64,000 nucleotides of DNA from Methylocaldum sp. 14B (GTDB lineage: Bacteria > Pseudomonadota > Gammaproteobacteria > Methylococcales > Methylococcaceae): the NCBI RefSeq assembly GCF_002005105.1, contig NZ_MSCV01000001.1:230261-294260 (forward strand), written 5' to 3'. Shown here piece after piece: positions 26,711 to 36,980 of the stretch. The notes beneath the pieces are model-generated. The model was not told the DNA's origin, did no database searches, and worked only from the letters and a program-made list of their open reading frames with translations. The position numbers and the translations under genes were made by a program. Each line of letters starts with the position of its first letter. The stretch's first letter is position 1.

Positions 26711-27781
26711 TCAGGACTTTTCGATTCCCAGGCGTTCTCCCCGGTAACTGCCGTCCATGACCCGCTGGCACCAGTTCTGGTTTTCCAGATACCACTCCAC
26801 GGTCTTGCGGAGTCCGGTCTCGAAGGTTTCGGCCGGTTCCCATCCCAGATCCCGGCGTATCTTGCCGGCATCGATCGCGTAGCGGAGATCGTGGCCGGGG
26901 CGGTCCGTAACGAAAGTGATCAGTTCGCGGTGCGGACGGTATTTGGAATTAGGCAACAATTCATCGAGCAAGCTGCAGATGGTCTCGACGACTTCCAGGT
27001 TGGTTTTTTCGTTGTTGCCGCCGATATTGTAGACCTCGCCCGCTTTGCCATCCTCAAGGACTCGTTCGACGGCCCGGCAATGGTCCTCGACGTAAAGCCA
27101 GTCGCGCACGTTGGCACCGGTCCCGTAGACCGGCAGCGGCTTGCCGTTCATGGCATTGTGGATCATCAGCGGAATCAGCTTTTCCGGGAATTGGTATGGT
27201 CCGTAGTTGTTGGAGCAGTTGGTGGTTAGAGTCGGCATTCCATAAGTGTGGAAGTAGGCTCTGACCAGATGGTCCGACGAGGCCTTCGAAGCCGAGTAGG
27301 GCGAGTTTGGTCGGTAAGGGTTTTCCTCGGTGAAGAACCCCTCGGATCCCAGCGTTCCGTAGACCTCGTCGGTGGAGACGTGGAGGAAGCGAAACGCTTT
27401 GTGCGCCTTGGGAGAAAGCGACCGCCAATAACGGCGCGCCGCTTCCAGCAATTGGAATGTGCCGAGAATATTGGTCTGAATAAAAGGTTCCGGCGAGTCG
27501 ATCGAGCGGTCCACGTGGCTTTCCGCGGCGAAATTGACGATGGCGTCCGGCTGATAGCGTTCCAGTAGATAATCCACCAGGCTGCGGTCGCCGATGGAGC
27601 CCAAGACAAAGACGTGGGCAGGGTTGTCCTTGATGCTTTCCAGCGTATCCAGATTGCCCGCATAGGTCAGGGCATCCAGGTTGACGACTTGAAGATTCGC
27701 CCGGCGCATTTGGCGAAGCACGAAATTTCCCCCGATGAATCCGGCACCTCCGGTTACCAATATTGTTTTCGATTGTGTCAT
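26711..27781 (-). CDS. rfbB: dTDP-glucose 4,6-dehydratase
   Basis: RfbB (RmlB) converts dTDP-glucose to the 4-keto-6-deoxy sugar with bound NAD. It has 356 residues. The Rossmann motif is [12 protein letters not shown] at 10-21, the catalytic HVSTDEVYG lies near 135 and the YSASKASSD pair Tyr/Lys near 167. Its ATG overlaps the stop of the ABC permease gene (27778-27781), which ties sugar synthesis to the transport cassette upstream. Confidence 0.95.
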   Translation of the reverse strand: MTQSKTILVTGGAGFIGGNFVLRQMRRANLQVVNLDALTYAGNLDTLESIKDNPAHVFVLGSIGDRSLVDYLLERYQPDAIVNFAAESHVDRSIDSPEPFIQTNILGTFQLLEAARRYWRSLSPKAHKAFRFLHVSTDEVYGTLGSEGFFTEENPYRPNSPYSASKASSDHLVRAYFHTYGMPTLTTNCSNNYGPYQFPEKLIPLMIHNAMNGKPLPVYGTGANVRDWLYVEDHCRAVERVLEDGKAGEVYNIGGNNEKTNLEVVETICSLLDELLPNSKYRPHRELITFVTDRPGHDLRYAIDAGKIRRDLGWEPAETFETGLRKTVEWYLENQNWCQRVMDGSYRGERLGIEKS

Positions 27782-28583
27782 GCGGCTGGTCCACCCTTAC
27801 GTTGCATCATTCCTCGTGAGGGATTGTATCCGATGATGGCGATGATCAGAAAAACAATCAGCGCCACGGATGTGTAGATACAAGCGTAAAGATTGAACTG
27901 ACCGTAGAGCGCGAAACGGATGAGTTCCACGGCTTGGGAGAATGGGTTGTACGAGGCGAGAGTGTAGAGGAGTTCGCTGGATTCCTGGATTTTCCACAGC
28001 GGATAGAGCGCGGTGGACAGGAAGAACATCGGAAAAATCACGAAGTTCATGACGCCGGCGAAATTCTCAAGCTGCTTGACGAAAGAAGACAGCAGCAGGC
28101 CGAGCGCGCCCAGCATCAAACCGGAGAGGACCAGCGCCGGCAACACGCTCAGATAGCCTTCCAAGGGAGCTTGGATGTCGTAAAACCAGGCGATGAGGAG
28201 AAAGGTGTACGCCTGCAATACCGCGACCAGAACGCCGGCCAGGAGCTTGTCTATCAGCAAATACCAGCGGGGCAAGGGACACACCAAGAGGGTTTTCATG
28301 CTGCCCATCTCGCGGTCGTAAACCATGGAGAGAGAACTCTGCATGCCGTTGAACAGCAGAATCATCCCGAGCAGTCCCGGCGTGATGTAGACCTCGTACA
28401 GAATATACGTTTCATAGGGCGGAATGATCGCGACGCCCAAAGTCGAGCGGAAACCGGCAGCGAAGATGAACAGCCAGACCAGGGGGCGCACCAGGGCCGA
28501 GACGAAGCGTTCGCGCTGGTGCACGAAGCGCAGCAGTTCCCGCGCCATGATGCCGCGCAAGGCGCGGAGGTAGTGCATGAGCC

Positions 28584-28587
<4 letters not shown>
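27778..28587 (-). CDS. ABC-2 type permease of a PQQ-associated export cassette
   Basis: This 269-residue inner-membrane protein has six hydrophobic segments of the ABC-2 family ([20 protein letters not shown] near 90 and the loop LYPLWKI near 200 are typical). It starts inside the end of the ATPase gene and ends inside the start of rfbB. With the ATPase, beta-propeller and binding protein it forms the four-gene set that accompanies PQQ-dependent alcohol oxidation in many methylotrophs. The transported compound is not known. The rfbBACD genes behind it raise the alternative of a polysaccharide exporter. Confidence 0.8.
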
Positions 28588-29327
<740 letters not shown>

Positions 29328-29330
29328 GGT

Positions 29331-30296
29331 TCAAGGTTTAACGACGAGCCCCCATGGGTAATGGCCCACGGCGACGGACTTCAGAACCTTGTGCTGTTTG
29401 AGATCAATGATCGAAATGTCGTTGCTCACGCCGTTGGTGGTATAGAGCCGGGATTGATCCGGCGAAAATTCGAGGTTCCAAACCCGCTGACCGACCAGGA
29501 GATAGTCGACGACTTCCAGCTTTTGCGCGTCGATGACGGCGACCCGGTTCGCCGGCCCCAAGGCCACGTACCCGTAACGTCGATCCTTATCGATACGAAT
29601 GCCGACCGGCTGGATTTTCTCCTGAGTGACGCCGGGAATCTTGAAGCCGATCTTTTTGACCGGCTGTTTGGTGTCGACATCGAATACGGTCAAGGTGCCG
29701 GCAATTTCCGAAGTGACCCAGAGCTGCCGGCTGTCGTCGGTGAATGCGCAGGCGCGTGGACGCGGATCGACCAGCGTGTTGTCCACGATGTCGAGACTAC
29801 TGCGGTCGATCCAGTGGGCCATATTGGTGGTTTCGCTGGTGCTGACCACCCATTTCCCGTCCGGGCTGACCGCGATGCCTTCCGGTTCAACCCCGACCGG
29901 AACGGTTTTGACGGCCTTCTTGGAGGCGATCTCGATCACGGTCACCTGATTGTCGTCTTCGTTGGAGACGTACAGGAACCGGCCTTCGGGGTCCCTCGCG
30001 AAAGTTTCCGGATCTTCCCCCGAAGGCAGTTTGCCGACCACTTTCAAGCTTTCCGTATCGATGACCTGAATGGTGTTATCGTCGCTGGCCGCGACGTAGA
30101 GCTGGCGTTGATCCTTGCTCAGCACGATGCCCCGGGGGCGTTTCCCGATCTTGACGGTTTTTATGAGTTTCCCTTGCGCGGCATCGACCACGGCCAGAGC
30201 ATTGTCTTTTTCCAAGGTGACGAAGACCGTTTCGCCGAAAGCGGAGCTCGAGGCCATTCCTCCCAGCAAAAGGGCCGACATCATCAGTTTTTTCAT
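29331..30296 (-). CDS. Periplasmic YVTN beta-propeller protein, PQQ-associated
   Basis: This encodes 321 residues from ATG 30296, with GAGGAAAC upstream; the ORF extends further to 30365 but without a site. A signal peptide of about 21 residues (KKLMMSALLLGGMASSSAFG) is followed by about seven repeats of roughly 42 residues such as RQLYVAASDDNTIQVIDT and GRFLYVSNEDDNQVTVIEI, which build a propeller. The family is listed as PQQ-dependent catabolism-associated beta-propeller. It may deliver or sense a quinoprotein partner in the periplasm; no enzyme activity is expected. It is encoded between the binding protein and the ATPase. Confidence 0.87.
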   Translation of the reverse strand: MKKLMMSALLLGGMASSSAFGETVFVTLEKDNALAVVDAAQGKLIKTVKIGKRPRGIVLSKDQRQLYVAASDDNTIQVIDTESLKVVGKLPSGEDPETFARDPEGRFLYVSNEDDNQVTVIEIASKKAVKTVPVGVEPEGIAVSPDGKWVVSTSETTNMAHWIDRSSLDIVDNTLVDPRPRACAFTDDSRQLWVTSEIAGTLTVFDVDTKQPVKKIGFKIPGVTQEKIQPVGIRIDKDRRYGYVALGPANRVAVIDAQKLEVVDYLLVGQRVWNLEFSPDQSRLYTTNGVSNDISIIDLKQHKVLKSVAVGHYPWGLVVKP

Positions 30297-30336
30297 CGAT
30301 TGTTTCCTCTGGTAAGACTGGGATTTATTGCGCGGC

Positions 30337-31566
30337 TTAGAAGCGGCACTTCGACTCGGGTTCATCGTAACCCAGGGTATCCAATTCGTTCTTGGGATGG
30401 AGAAAGCCTTCCACCGGAGCGACGGCTACCATCGACCGTTCGGAAGCGATCAGCACCGGTTGCCGCAATTGGCCGTTCCAGCGTCGGAACGACAAGGGCA
30501 CGCCCTTGAATCCGGCCAGGGCGAATTCTTCTCCGAGCATAAAGGTTTTCACCTTGTCGAAATCGACCGATTTGGTGCGCGTGGCCGATTCACCGATGGC
30601 CCGAACCGCCAGCCAGGCACCGTAATCTTCCTCGGTCATCCAGCGGCCGGCTTGATCGCGGAAACGGTTCTGCAATTGCAGCGCGCCCCATGCCTCGTGC
30701 GTCCGGTGCCAAGCGGTCGCCACCAGCCCTTGAGTGCCGGCGACGGGGCGAGGCTGCCAGGTGCGATAAGGAAGAAAATCACCGAATAAACCCGATTCGT
30801 CGGCGACGATGAGAATGTCATATTCGACGCCCTGGGTGAAAACCGGTACCTCGGATTCCGGCGTGCGGCGTTCGTCGAAGCTGTGTTGCCAGGTCCTTTC
30901 CGCAACGATTTTCGCTCCGAAACGCTTGGCAGCGCGTTTAACCGCTTCGGCGTAAAGCTTGTCGCCGTCGTTGGGTCCGGCAGCCAGGAACCACTTGTTC
31001 CAGCGCTTCTTCGTCAGGTATTGCCCCAAGGCATCGGCGCGCATCGCTCGGCTGGGCAAAAGGTGGAGTACGTTGGGGCGGCAGGCTTCGCCGCGGAATT
31101 CATCGTCCCGGGTGGCGATATCGTATAGCAAAACATTTTTCGATTCGGGCAAAGCCGCCAGTTCGCGGATCTTTGTGGACTCCAGGTTGAGGAGGATGTG
31201 TCTATGGCCGTCTGCCAGCAGGGCTTTGAATGCCGCGGCAACATCGCCGTCCGGCGGCACGATGCTTTCACGCAAGCTGAAATTCTGGCGGGTGAAGCGG
31301 CCGGTGGTATTGTTGTCCTGAATGCCGAGACGTGCGCCCTGTACCCCTCGGTCGGTGACCGCCTGCTCGAAAAAAGGCAGGACCGGCGGGCTTTGAGGGT
31401 CCTGCGCGAGATAAGCGATGGGCAGTTGATCGAGCTTCGCTTCGGCGCTTGCCTTGGGTTGGGATTTCGGCGCCGGCGCCGTTTTCTTGGCTCCGTAGGC
31501 CGGCGTGAAGGCCGCCAGAAGGAAGCTGAGAAAAATAAGCGGTAGTGTTTTTGAAATTGAAAGCAT
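30337..31566 (-). CDS. ABC transporter substrate-binding protein, PQQ-dependent alcohol dehydrogenase system
   Basis: This 409-residue periplasmic protein has a signal peptide (residues 1-25, ending TPAYGA) and a Lys/Pro/Ala-rich linker. The fold is that of branched-chain amino-acid-type binding proteins: IAYLAQDP near 50, AFKALLADGHRHILLNLES near 115 and KRWNKWFLAAGPNDGDKLYAEAV near 190. It is the first gene of the eight-gene unit. Branched-chain-type binding proteins rarely go with ABC-2 exporters, a combination peculiar to this PQQ-linked cassette. Confidence 0.85.
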   Translation of the reverse strand: MLSISKTLPLIFLSFLLAAFTPAYGAKKTAPAPKSQPKASAEAKLDQLPIAYLAQDPQSPPVLPFFEQAVTDRGVQGARLGIQDNNTTGRFTRQNFSLRESIVPPDGDVAAAFKALLADGHRHILLNLESTKIRELAALPESKNVLLYDIATRDDEFRGEACRPNVLHLLPSRAMRADALGQYLTKKRWNKWFLAAGPNDGDKLYAEAVKRAAKRFGAKIVAERTWQHSFDERRTPESEVPVFTQGVEYDILIVADESGLFGDFLPYRTWQPRPVAGTQGLVATAWHRTHEAWGALQLQNRFRDQAGRWMTEEDYGAWLAVRAIGESATRTKSVDFDKVKTFMLGEEFALAGFKGVPLSFRRWNGQLRQPVLIASERSMVAVAPVEGFLHPKNELDTLGYDEPESKCRF

Positions 31567-31659
31567 GATTCCGCACCGTTCGACCGTGGGAATTATAACG
31601 AAACCGGCTGTGGCCCGGAAAAACGCCAGACCCGATGTCCGTGCGGTCCGGCGTCGGGG

Positions 31660-32517
31660 CTAATTCAAGTCCCTATGCCGAACAAGAATATCGTACGTAT
31701 CCGAACGGAAGCGCTCTGCCAGCGCTTCCACCAGATAGACCGAACGATGCTGTCCGCCGGTGCATCCGATGGCAGCGGTCAGATAGCTGCGGTCTTCGTC
31801 CGCGAACCGGGGTATCCAGCGTTGCAATAGGGCGACGACGTCGTCCAGGTAGCTTTGAACCTCGGTAATGTTTGCGAGAAACTCGATCACTTCCGCGTCT
31901 TTACCGGTCTTGCTGCGCAGGCTGGGTTCCCAATGCGGGTTGGGTAGACAGCGCGCATCGAACACGAAGTCCGCGTCGAGCGGAATGCCGTTCTTGTAGC
32001 CGAAAGACAGGAAATACAAGGACATCGAATGCTCCTGCTTCGCTCCGAGACGGCCTCTTATCAGTTCACGCAACTGATGTATGTTGGTGTAAGTGGTGTC
32101 TACAAGGAGATGGGCGCGACTCGCGACCGGTTCCAGCAGCTTACGCTCCAGTTCGATCGCTTCGCTGAGCGGACGAGCCGAATCGGTTAACGGATGCTTG
32201 CGGCGGGTCTCGCTGAAACGCTTGAGTAGAGTGTCGGTCTCCGCCTGTAGAAAGAGAATCTGACACTCTATCCCGAACCTGTCGGCCAGTTCCAAAGTCA
32301 GGGGAAACTGGTCCAGACTCGCGCTCTGATTTCGGGCATCGATGCTGATCGCGGTTTTCCGGAACGCTCCCGGGTTGCTGATCACGGCTTGCCGTATAAA
32401 AGATTCGAACAGCGAGACCGGCAGGTTATCGATGCAGTAGTAACCGGAATCCTCTAGAGTTTCCAGCGCGATACTCTTGCCCGACCCGGATAAACCGCTG
32501 ACGATGACGAGTTTCAT
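31660..32517 (-). CDS. rapZ: RNase adapter protein RapZ
   Basis: This is a 285-residue nucleotide-binding protein. In enterobacteria RapZ directs RNase E to the small RNA GlmZ and so controls glucosamine-6-phosphate synthase. Walker A GLSGSGKS lies at 8-15; FETLEDxGYYCIDNLP-type sequence (ETLEDSGYYCIDNLPVSL) follows. The C-terminal domain has FGYKNGIPLDADFVFDARCL and the conserved IGCTGGQHRSVYLVE. It lies at the end of the rpoN cluster, but the gene usually between hpf and rapZ, ptsN, is missing. Confidence 0.93.
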   Translation of the reverse strand: MKLVIVSGLSGSGKSIALETLEDSGYYCIDNLPVSLFESFIRQAVISNPGAFRKTAISIDARNQSASLDQFPLTLELADRFGIECQILFLQAETDTLLKRFSETRRKHPLTDSARPLSEAIELERKLLEPVASRAHLLVDTTYTNIHQLRELIRGRLGAKQEHSMSLYFLSFGYKNGIPLDADFVFDARCLPNPHWEPSLRSKTGKDAEVIEFLANITEVQSYLDDVVALLQRWIPRFADEDRSYLTAAIGCTGGQHRSVYLVEALAERFRSDTYDILVRHRDLN

Positions 32518-32577
32518 GGCGACGTTTTGCTCACGCCTATATCAGCCGAAAAAACGAATGTGCTGTGGGGCGAGTGA

Positions 32578-32865
32578 TCAGTGCTCTTGAACTTTTTCTT
32601 TATGTTTGACGACTTGTCGATCGAGCTTGTCGACCATGCCGTCGATGGCGGCATACAGATCCTCGCTTTCCTCCTGAGCGAACAAGCTGGCGCCGTTGAC
32701 TTGCACCGTCGCTTCCGCTTTTTGAGCCAGTTTTTGCACTTCGAGCACCACGTGCACATTTACGATCTTGTCGAAATGACGTTCGATCCGCTGCATTTTT
32801 TCCATGACGTAATTTCTCAGGGCTTCGGTTACGTCGATGTGATGGCCGGTGATGCTGATTTGCAT
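32578..32865 (-). CDS. hpf: Ribosome hibernation promoting factor, short form
   Basis: This 95-residue protein starts MQISITGHHIDVTEALRNYV, typical of HPF/YhbH, which binds the 30S decoding region and promotes 100S ribosome dimers in stationary phase. The DLYAAIDGMVDKLDRQVVKHKEK end matches the conserved helix of the short (about 95-residue) form. It lies 30 bases after rpoN and 60 before rapZ. Confidence 0.93.
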   Translation of the reverse strand: MQISITGHHIDVTEALRNYVMEKMQRIERHFDKIVNVHVVLEVQKLAQKAEATVQVNGASLFAQEESEDLYAAIDGMVDKLDRQVVKHKEKVQEH

Positions 32866-32895
32866 GATGATCTCCCTAGTTTTGGATGATTGTTA

Positions 32896-34359
32896 TCAAA
32901 AAACACGTTTTCTTTCGTTGGACGGCGGAATAGCCATGGCTTCCCTATATTTGGCGATGGTGCGGCGCGCCACGTTGATGCCCCGTCCCTTCAGCATGGC
33001 TGCGATCGTGTGGTCGCTCAGAGGCTTCAGCGGATCTTCGCCTTCGATGATTTCTTTCAAATATGCTTTGATGGCGGTTGCCGAACATTCTCCGCCGGCA
33101 TTCGTCGAGACATGACTGGAGAAGAAGTACTTGAATTCGAAGACGCCATTCGGCGTGTGGATATATTTCTGCGTTGTAACCCTGGAAATGGTGGATTCGT
33201 GCATTCCCACTTCTTCGGCGATGTCTCGCAAAACGAGCGGTTTCATGGCCGTCTCGCCGTATTCCAAAAAGTCTTTCTGGCGTTCGACGATGCAGCGAGC
33301 CACTTTCAGCAGGGTGTCGTTCCGGCTTTGCAGACTTTTGATGAACCAGCGCGCTTCCTGCAGATGGTTCTTCATGGTGACGTTGTCCGCGCTGTTGTCG
33401 GCGCGCTTGATCATGCCCGAATAAAACGGATTGACGCGCAGCTTGGGCGAAATTTCGGGGTTGAGAGCGACGATCCAATCGTTTCCCTGCTTGACCACGA
33501 ACACATCGGGAATCACGTACTGAGATTCCGAGGCAGAGATCTTGCGGCCGGGTTTGGGTTCCAAAGTACGGATCAAAGCCACCACGTGGTTCAGATCCTC
33601 TTCGGACAGCTCCAGCGTGCGTCTGAGCTTGGCCAGATCTTTCTTGGCCAGGAGCTCCAGATGCCGGGTCACCAGCGTGAACGCCTCCTTTTTCCACGGA
33701 GTGTCATCGGGCAGCTGATTCAATTGGATCGCCAGGCAATTCGCGAGGTCCGGCGCGGCCACTCCGGGCGGATCGAAATTCTGAACCCGATGCAGAACGG
33801 CCGTCACTTCCTCGATCTCCAAGCCGTTGATTTGATTGACGAGGCCCTGATGGATGTCTTCCACGCTGACCGTCAGATAGCCGTCGTCATCGATAGCGTC
33901 GATAATCGCCGTGGCGATGGCGTAATCCTGTTCGCTGAACGTCGTCAGCTCCATCTGCCAGTGCAGGTAATCCTGCAAGGACTGGGCCGGCGCCCGCTGA
34001 AAAATGAAATCGTCGCTGTCCGAATCTGAGGCCGCGACGGAGTAGCTCTGAAAACTGTCGTACACCTCGTCCCATGAGGTATCGACCGGTAATTCCTGGG
34101 GGATATCGGTTTGGGCGTCGAGATTCGACAACTCCTTGAATTCCGGCTCGCTGGACGGGGCAGGGGTTTCTACCGAGTCATGAAACTCCCCGTGGCTGCC
34201 TTCGTCTTCCGCCACTTCGAGCATCATGTTTGAGTCCAGCGCCTGTTGTATTTCCTGCTGTAAATCCAGGCTTGACAACTGCAGCAGCTTGATAGCCTGT
34301 TGCAATTGGGGGGTCATGGTCAGCTGCTGACCCAACCGGAGTTGCAGAGTTTGCTTCAT
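32896..34359 (-). CDS. rpoN: RNA polymerase sigma-54 factor
   Basis: This 487-residue alternative sigma factor serves nitrogen and other enhancer-dependent promoters. Region I is the Gln/Leu-rich LRLGQQLTMTPQLQQAIKLL at the start. An acidic region II around residues 50-110 follows, then the core-binding domain, a helix-turn-helix (EEVGMHESTISRVTTQKYI near 390) and the RpoN box ARRTIAKYRE near 467. All parts are intact. It is preceded by lptB, with 92 bases between. Confidence 0.95.
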   Translation of the reverse strand: MKQTLQLRLGQQLTMTPQLQQAIKLLQLSSLDLQQEIQQALDSNMMLEVAEDEGSHGEFHDSVETPAPSSEPEFKELSNLDAQTDIPQELPVDTSWDEVYDSFQSYSVAASDSDSDDFIFQRAPAQSLQDYLHWQMELTTFSEQDYAIATAIIDAIDDDGYLTVSVEDIHQGLVNQINGLEIEEVTAVLHRVQNFDPPGVAAPDLANCLAIQLNQLPDDTPWKKEAFTLVTRHLELLAKKDLAKLRRTLELSEEDLNHVVALIRTLEPKPGRKISASESQYVIPDVFVVKQGNDWIVALNPEISPKLRVNPFYSGMIKRADNSADNVTMKNHLQEARWFIKSLQSRNDTLLKVARCIVERQKDFLEYGETAMKPLVLRDIAEEVGMHESTISRVTTQKYIHTPNGVFEFKYFFSSHVSTNAGGECSATAIKAYLKEIIEGEDPLKPLSDHTIAAMLKGRGINVARRTIAKYREAMAIPPSNERKRVF

Positions 34360-34451
34360 GAAGCTTTACGTCCAGAAATGCGCGTTGGCAGTGTGAGAGT
34401 GAAAAATCAGAACCATTCTAGTGCACAGGTACTAACCATGAAAGGGACTGT

Positions 34452-35177
34452 CTAAAGGGAAAAATGTTCGCCCAGATAAACTTGGCGTACTTCCTTGTTT
34501 TGTACTATGTCTTGCGCCGTGCCTTCTGCGATCACGACGCCTCCGCTGAGGATATAGGCGCGGTTGCATATTCCGAGCGTCTCGCGCACGTTATGTTCGG
34601 TAATGAGAATACCGATGCCGCGGTCTCTCAGGTGCTCGATGATCTTTTGGATGTCGATGATCGAGATCGGATCGACCCCCGCGAACGGTTCGTCCAACAG
34701 CATGAACTGCGGCTCGCAGGCCAGGGCCCGCGCGATTTCCACTCTTCGGCGCTCTCCGCCCGAGAGTCCCAGGGCGGGCTGGTTGCGCAGATGGCCGATA
34801 CTGAATTCCTCGAGAAGCTCCTCGATCACCAGTTCTCGCTGTCCGTTGGTCAATCCTTTGCGCAATTCCAATACCGCCCGCAAATTGTCGGCTACGGTCA
34901 ACTTCCGGAAGATCGAAGGCTCCTGCGGCAGATAGCCTACGCCGAGTTGCGCCCTGGCATGCATGGGGAGATTCGTGATGTTGTGTTCGTCGAGGTAGAT
35001 TGTACCGCTATCCGGACGTATTACCCCCACGATCATGTAAAAACTGGTGGTTTTTCCGGCCCCGTTGGGCCCCAGCAAGCCTACGACTTCTCCGCTGTGG
35101 ATTTGCAGCGAGACACCGTTGACGACATTGCGCTTGTTGTAGCGTTTGAGTAGATCGGTAGCAACTAGAATCGCCAT
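34452..35177 (-). CDS. lptB: LPS export ABC transporter ATPase LptB
   Basis: This 241-residue ATPase of the LptB2FGC complex drives lipopolysaccharide from the inner membrane to the Lpt bridge. Walker [17 protein letters not shown] lies near 35-50, signature [15 protein letters not shown] near 140, and Walker [14 protein letters not shown] near 160. It is three bases after lptA, which supports one transcript. lptF and lptG are not in the window, as is usual. Confidence 0.95.
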   Translation of the reverse strand: MAILVATDLLKRYNKRNVVNGVSLQIHSGEVVGLLGPNGAGKTTSFYMIVGVIRPDSGTIYLDEHNITNLPMHARAQLGVGYLPQEPSIFRKLTVADNLRAVLELRKGLTNGQRELVIEELLEEFSIGHLRNQPALGLSGGERRRVEIARALACEPQFMLLDEPFAGVDPISIIDIQKIIEHLRDRGIGILITEHNVRETLGICNRAYILSGGVVIAEGTAQDIVQNKEVRQVYLGEHFSL

Positions 35178-35180
35178 CGC

Positions 35181-35729
35181 TTATTCGGATTTCTCTTTCG
35201 GCTGCATTTTTACATGTACGCGTTTGCTGCCGGTGGTGGGGCTGCCGGCCTTGAATAAACCGTTTTTGGTGTCGTACTCGATGATGTCGCTGGCGGTCGA
35301 ATTCTGTCCCTGCCAGACCAATGCCTTGTCGTAGAGGATCAGTATTCCGGTATCCGGAAAATAATCGGCACGTTGCGAGGTCCCGTGAATGTCTTCCTTG
35401 CCGCCTTCCGGGGTTTGTTTCAGCCGGGTGGGATTTCCGGTAACGATAATTTTCTCGGTCTGGCCGCCTTTCTGATAAACGGTCATTTGGTCGCCTTGAA
35501 CATCGAGGCTGCCTTGAGTGGCTTTCACATCACCGGTGTATACGGTTTGGCCGGTCTTTTCATCGTAAGTCGCCGTGTTGGCTTCGATATAAATCGGCTG
35601 CTTCGAGTCGCTGTCCAATGCGAACGTGTTCTCAGCGGCGAATAAAAACCATAAGGCGATCAGCAGGGTTGAAATAAAACCGACGATCCTTTCAGGGAAC
35701 GCTTGCTGAATACGTATTGGAAGGGTCAT
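35181..35729 (-). CDS. lptA: LPS transport periplasmic protein LptA
   Basis: This encodes 182 residues from ATG 35729 with GGAG seven bases upstream; the longer open frame to 35897 runs through a repeat and is not used. Signal peptide residues 1-38 end ENTFALD. The OstA-type beta-jellyroll repeats are visible as IYIEANTATYDEKTGQTVYT, GDQMTVYQKGG and RADYFPDTGILILYDKA. LptA bridges LptC to LptD across the periplasm. The C-terminal KRVHVKMQPKEKSE is a typical charged tail. Confidence 0.93.
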   Translation of the reverse strand: MTLPIRIQQAFPERIVGFISTLLIALWFLFAAENTFALDSDSKQPIYIEANTATYDEKTGQTVYTGDVKATQGSLDVQGDQMTVYQKGGQTEKIIVTGNPTRLKQTPEGGKEDIHGTSQRADYFPDTGILILYDKALVWQGQNSTASDIIEYDTKNGLFKAGSPTTGSKRVHVKMQPKEKSE

Positions 35730-35738
35730 TCCGGTGCT

Positions 35739-35804
35739 CCAATCGCAAACGGCCTGGCCGGGAGCGCCGGCCAGCCCCTTCCCGAAGACGCCGTTTGCGA
35801 TTGG
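35739..35804. repeat. Hairpin repeat (CCAATCGCAAACGGC) between lptC and lptA
   Basis: The arms CCAATCGCAAACGGC at 35739-35753 and GCCGTTTGCGATTGG at 35790-35804 are perfectly complementary. Inside is a second palindrome, GGCCTGGCCGG/CCGGCCAGCC. Related sequence occurs inside the element at 7357-7594, and a variant hairpin lies at 49789-49833. It ends about 10 bases from the lptA start, inside an essential operon. Confidence 0.8.
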
Positions 35805-35868
35805 ATAAAAACGGTAGGTCTCGCATCCGGGGCTGTCGCTCGGATCTACCGAGTTGCAGCCGCGGCTC

Positions 35869-36444
35869 TTAGGGGAATTCATGCTTTCTTCGTACATTGG
35901 AAAGAATCGTGACTTTTAAATCATCGCCGAAGTGAACTCGTGCGCCATTGCCGGTCAGTTCGTCCGGCGGACTCAGTACCTGTATGAACTCGTCGGTTTC
36001 GGCGTAGTTGTTGTCCGGTTGGACTCTGGCGTTCTGGGTGACGATTTTCAGCGTACGGCCGTTTTCGTCCCGCTCGCGCAGAATAAGGACGTTTCCGTTC
36101 AAAAATATGGTATCGCTTTCGCCCGGCATGAGGGCGTTATCGGAATGAATGACCCACGGCGGTCCGTCTTTTCCGTAGAGCGTCAGAACCGGCTGTACCA
36201 ATTCGGTACGGTCTTGATCCACATAATGGGTAAGGTTTACGGCAAACAGCAGTTGCTTCGGTTTGCCGTTTTCGTCCATCAGCGTACGACTCAGGTTTTT
36301 TGAATAATAATCGATCGTTCCGTGGGTTCTCGGTCCGGCAGATTCTTCGGCCGGCATAAAAACGCCGGCAAGCCACCAGGTAAACAATGCCAGGGTGGCC
36401 AATCCCAGATAGGTTACCAGCGATCTCAGAGCAAAAATGCTCAT
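35869..36444 (-). CDS. lptC: LPS export protein LptC
   Basis: This 191-residue bitopic inner-membrane protein has one N-terminal helix (about 9-30: LVTYLGLATLALFTWWLAG) and a periplasmic jellyroll (TIDYYSKNL, SDNALMPGESDTIFLNGNV, TDEFIQV). It hands LPS from LptB2FG to LptA. Its ATG shares a base with the kdsC stop (TGATG). The gap to lptA, 139 bases, is unusually long because of the hairpin repeat. Confidence 0.92.
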   Translation of the reverse strand: MSIFALRSLVTYLGLATLALFTWWLAGVFMPAEESAGPRTHGTIDYYSKNLSRTLMDENGKPKQLLFAVNLTHYVDQDRTELVQPVLTLYGKDGPPWVIHSDNALMPGESDTIFLNGNVLILRERDENGRTLKIVTQNARVQPDNNYAETDEFIQVLSPPDELTGNGARVHFGDDLKVTILSNVRRKHEFP

Positions 36445-36980
36445 CAGAAATGACTCTCGATAACGCCTTGCAAGGTGCCTTGGGCTTTCATAACGAGATC
36501 GCAGACTTCCCGTGCGGCGCCCGCTCCGCCGGGACTGGGCGTAACCCAGTGGGCATGCTGTCGAATGCTGAAGTGGGCGTCCGCTACCGCCACCGCCAGT
36601 CCGACTCGGCGCATGATCGGCAGATCCAGGAGATCGTCGCCGACATGGGCGATTTCATCGGGAGCCAGCGCCAGCTCATTGCGAAGATGCTCGAACGCGT
36701 CCAGTTTGTCTTGGTACCCCTGATAGACATGACGAATGCCGAGGCTCTCCATGCGCAGCGCCACCGACTGCGAACGCCGACCGGAAATCACTGCCGTCGC
36801 TACGCCCGTCCCCTGAAGCAACTTGATGCCATGACCGTCGCGGGCATGAAAGCTTTTGTATTCCTGGCCTTGCTGGTCGAAAAAAAGCCGGCCGTCGGTC
36901 AGAACGCCGTCCACATCGAAAATGACCAGGCGGATGCCGGCCGCGCGAGCCAGCACGTCTTGAGGCGCATGCTCGGGCAT
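36444..36980 (-). CDS. kdsC: 3-deoxy-D-manno-octulosonate 8-phosphate phosphatase
   Basis: This encodes 178 residues from ATG 36980, which shares its A with the kdsD stop. It is a HAD-superfamily phosphatase without a cap domain, and releases phosphate from Kdo 8-phosphate. The nucleophile motif FDVDGVLTDGRLFFD lies at 21-35, the second motif ISGRRS near 63, the conserved Lys in YQGYQDKLDAF near 85, and the metal-binding HVGDDLLDLPIM near 105. Its length matches E. coli KdsC. Confidence 0.94.
   Translation of the reverse strand: MPEHAPQDVLARAAGIRLVIFDVDGVLTDGRLFFDQQGQEYKSFHARDGHGIKLLQGTGVATAVISGRRSQSVALRMESLGIRHVYQGYQDKLDAFEHLRNELALAPDEIAHVGDDLLDLPIMRRVGLAVAVADAHFSIRQHAHWVTPSPGGAGAAREVCDLVMKAQGTLQGVIESHF

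Noticed and set aside
30337..31566. Branched-chain amino acid uptake system
   Set aside because: The partner permease is of the ABC-2 type and a beta-propeller gene lies between, which fits the PQQ-associated cassette and not a Liv system.
32890..34029. A 379-codon forward frame opposite rpoN
   Set aside because: Antisense shadow of an intact sigma-54 gene.
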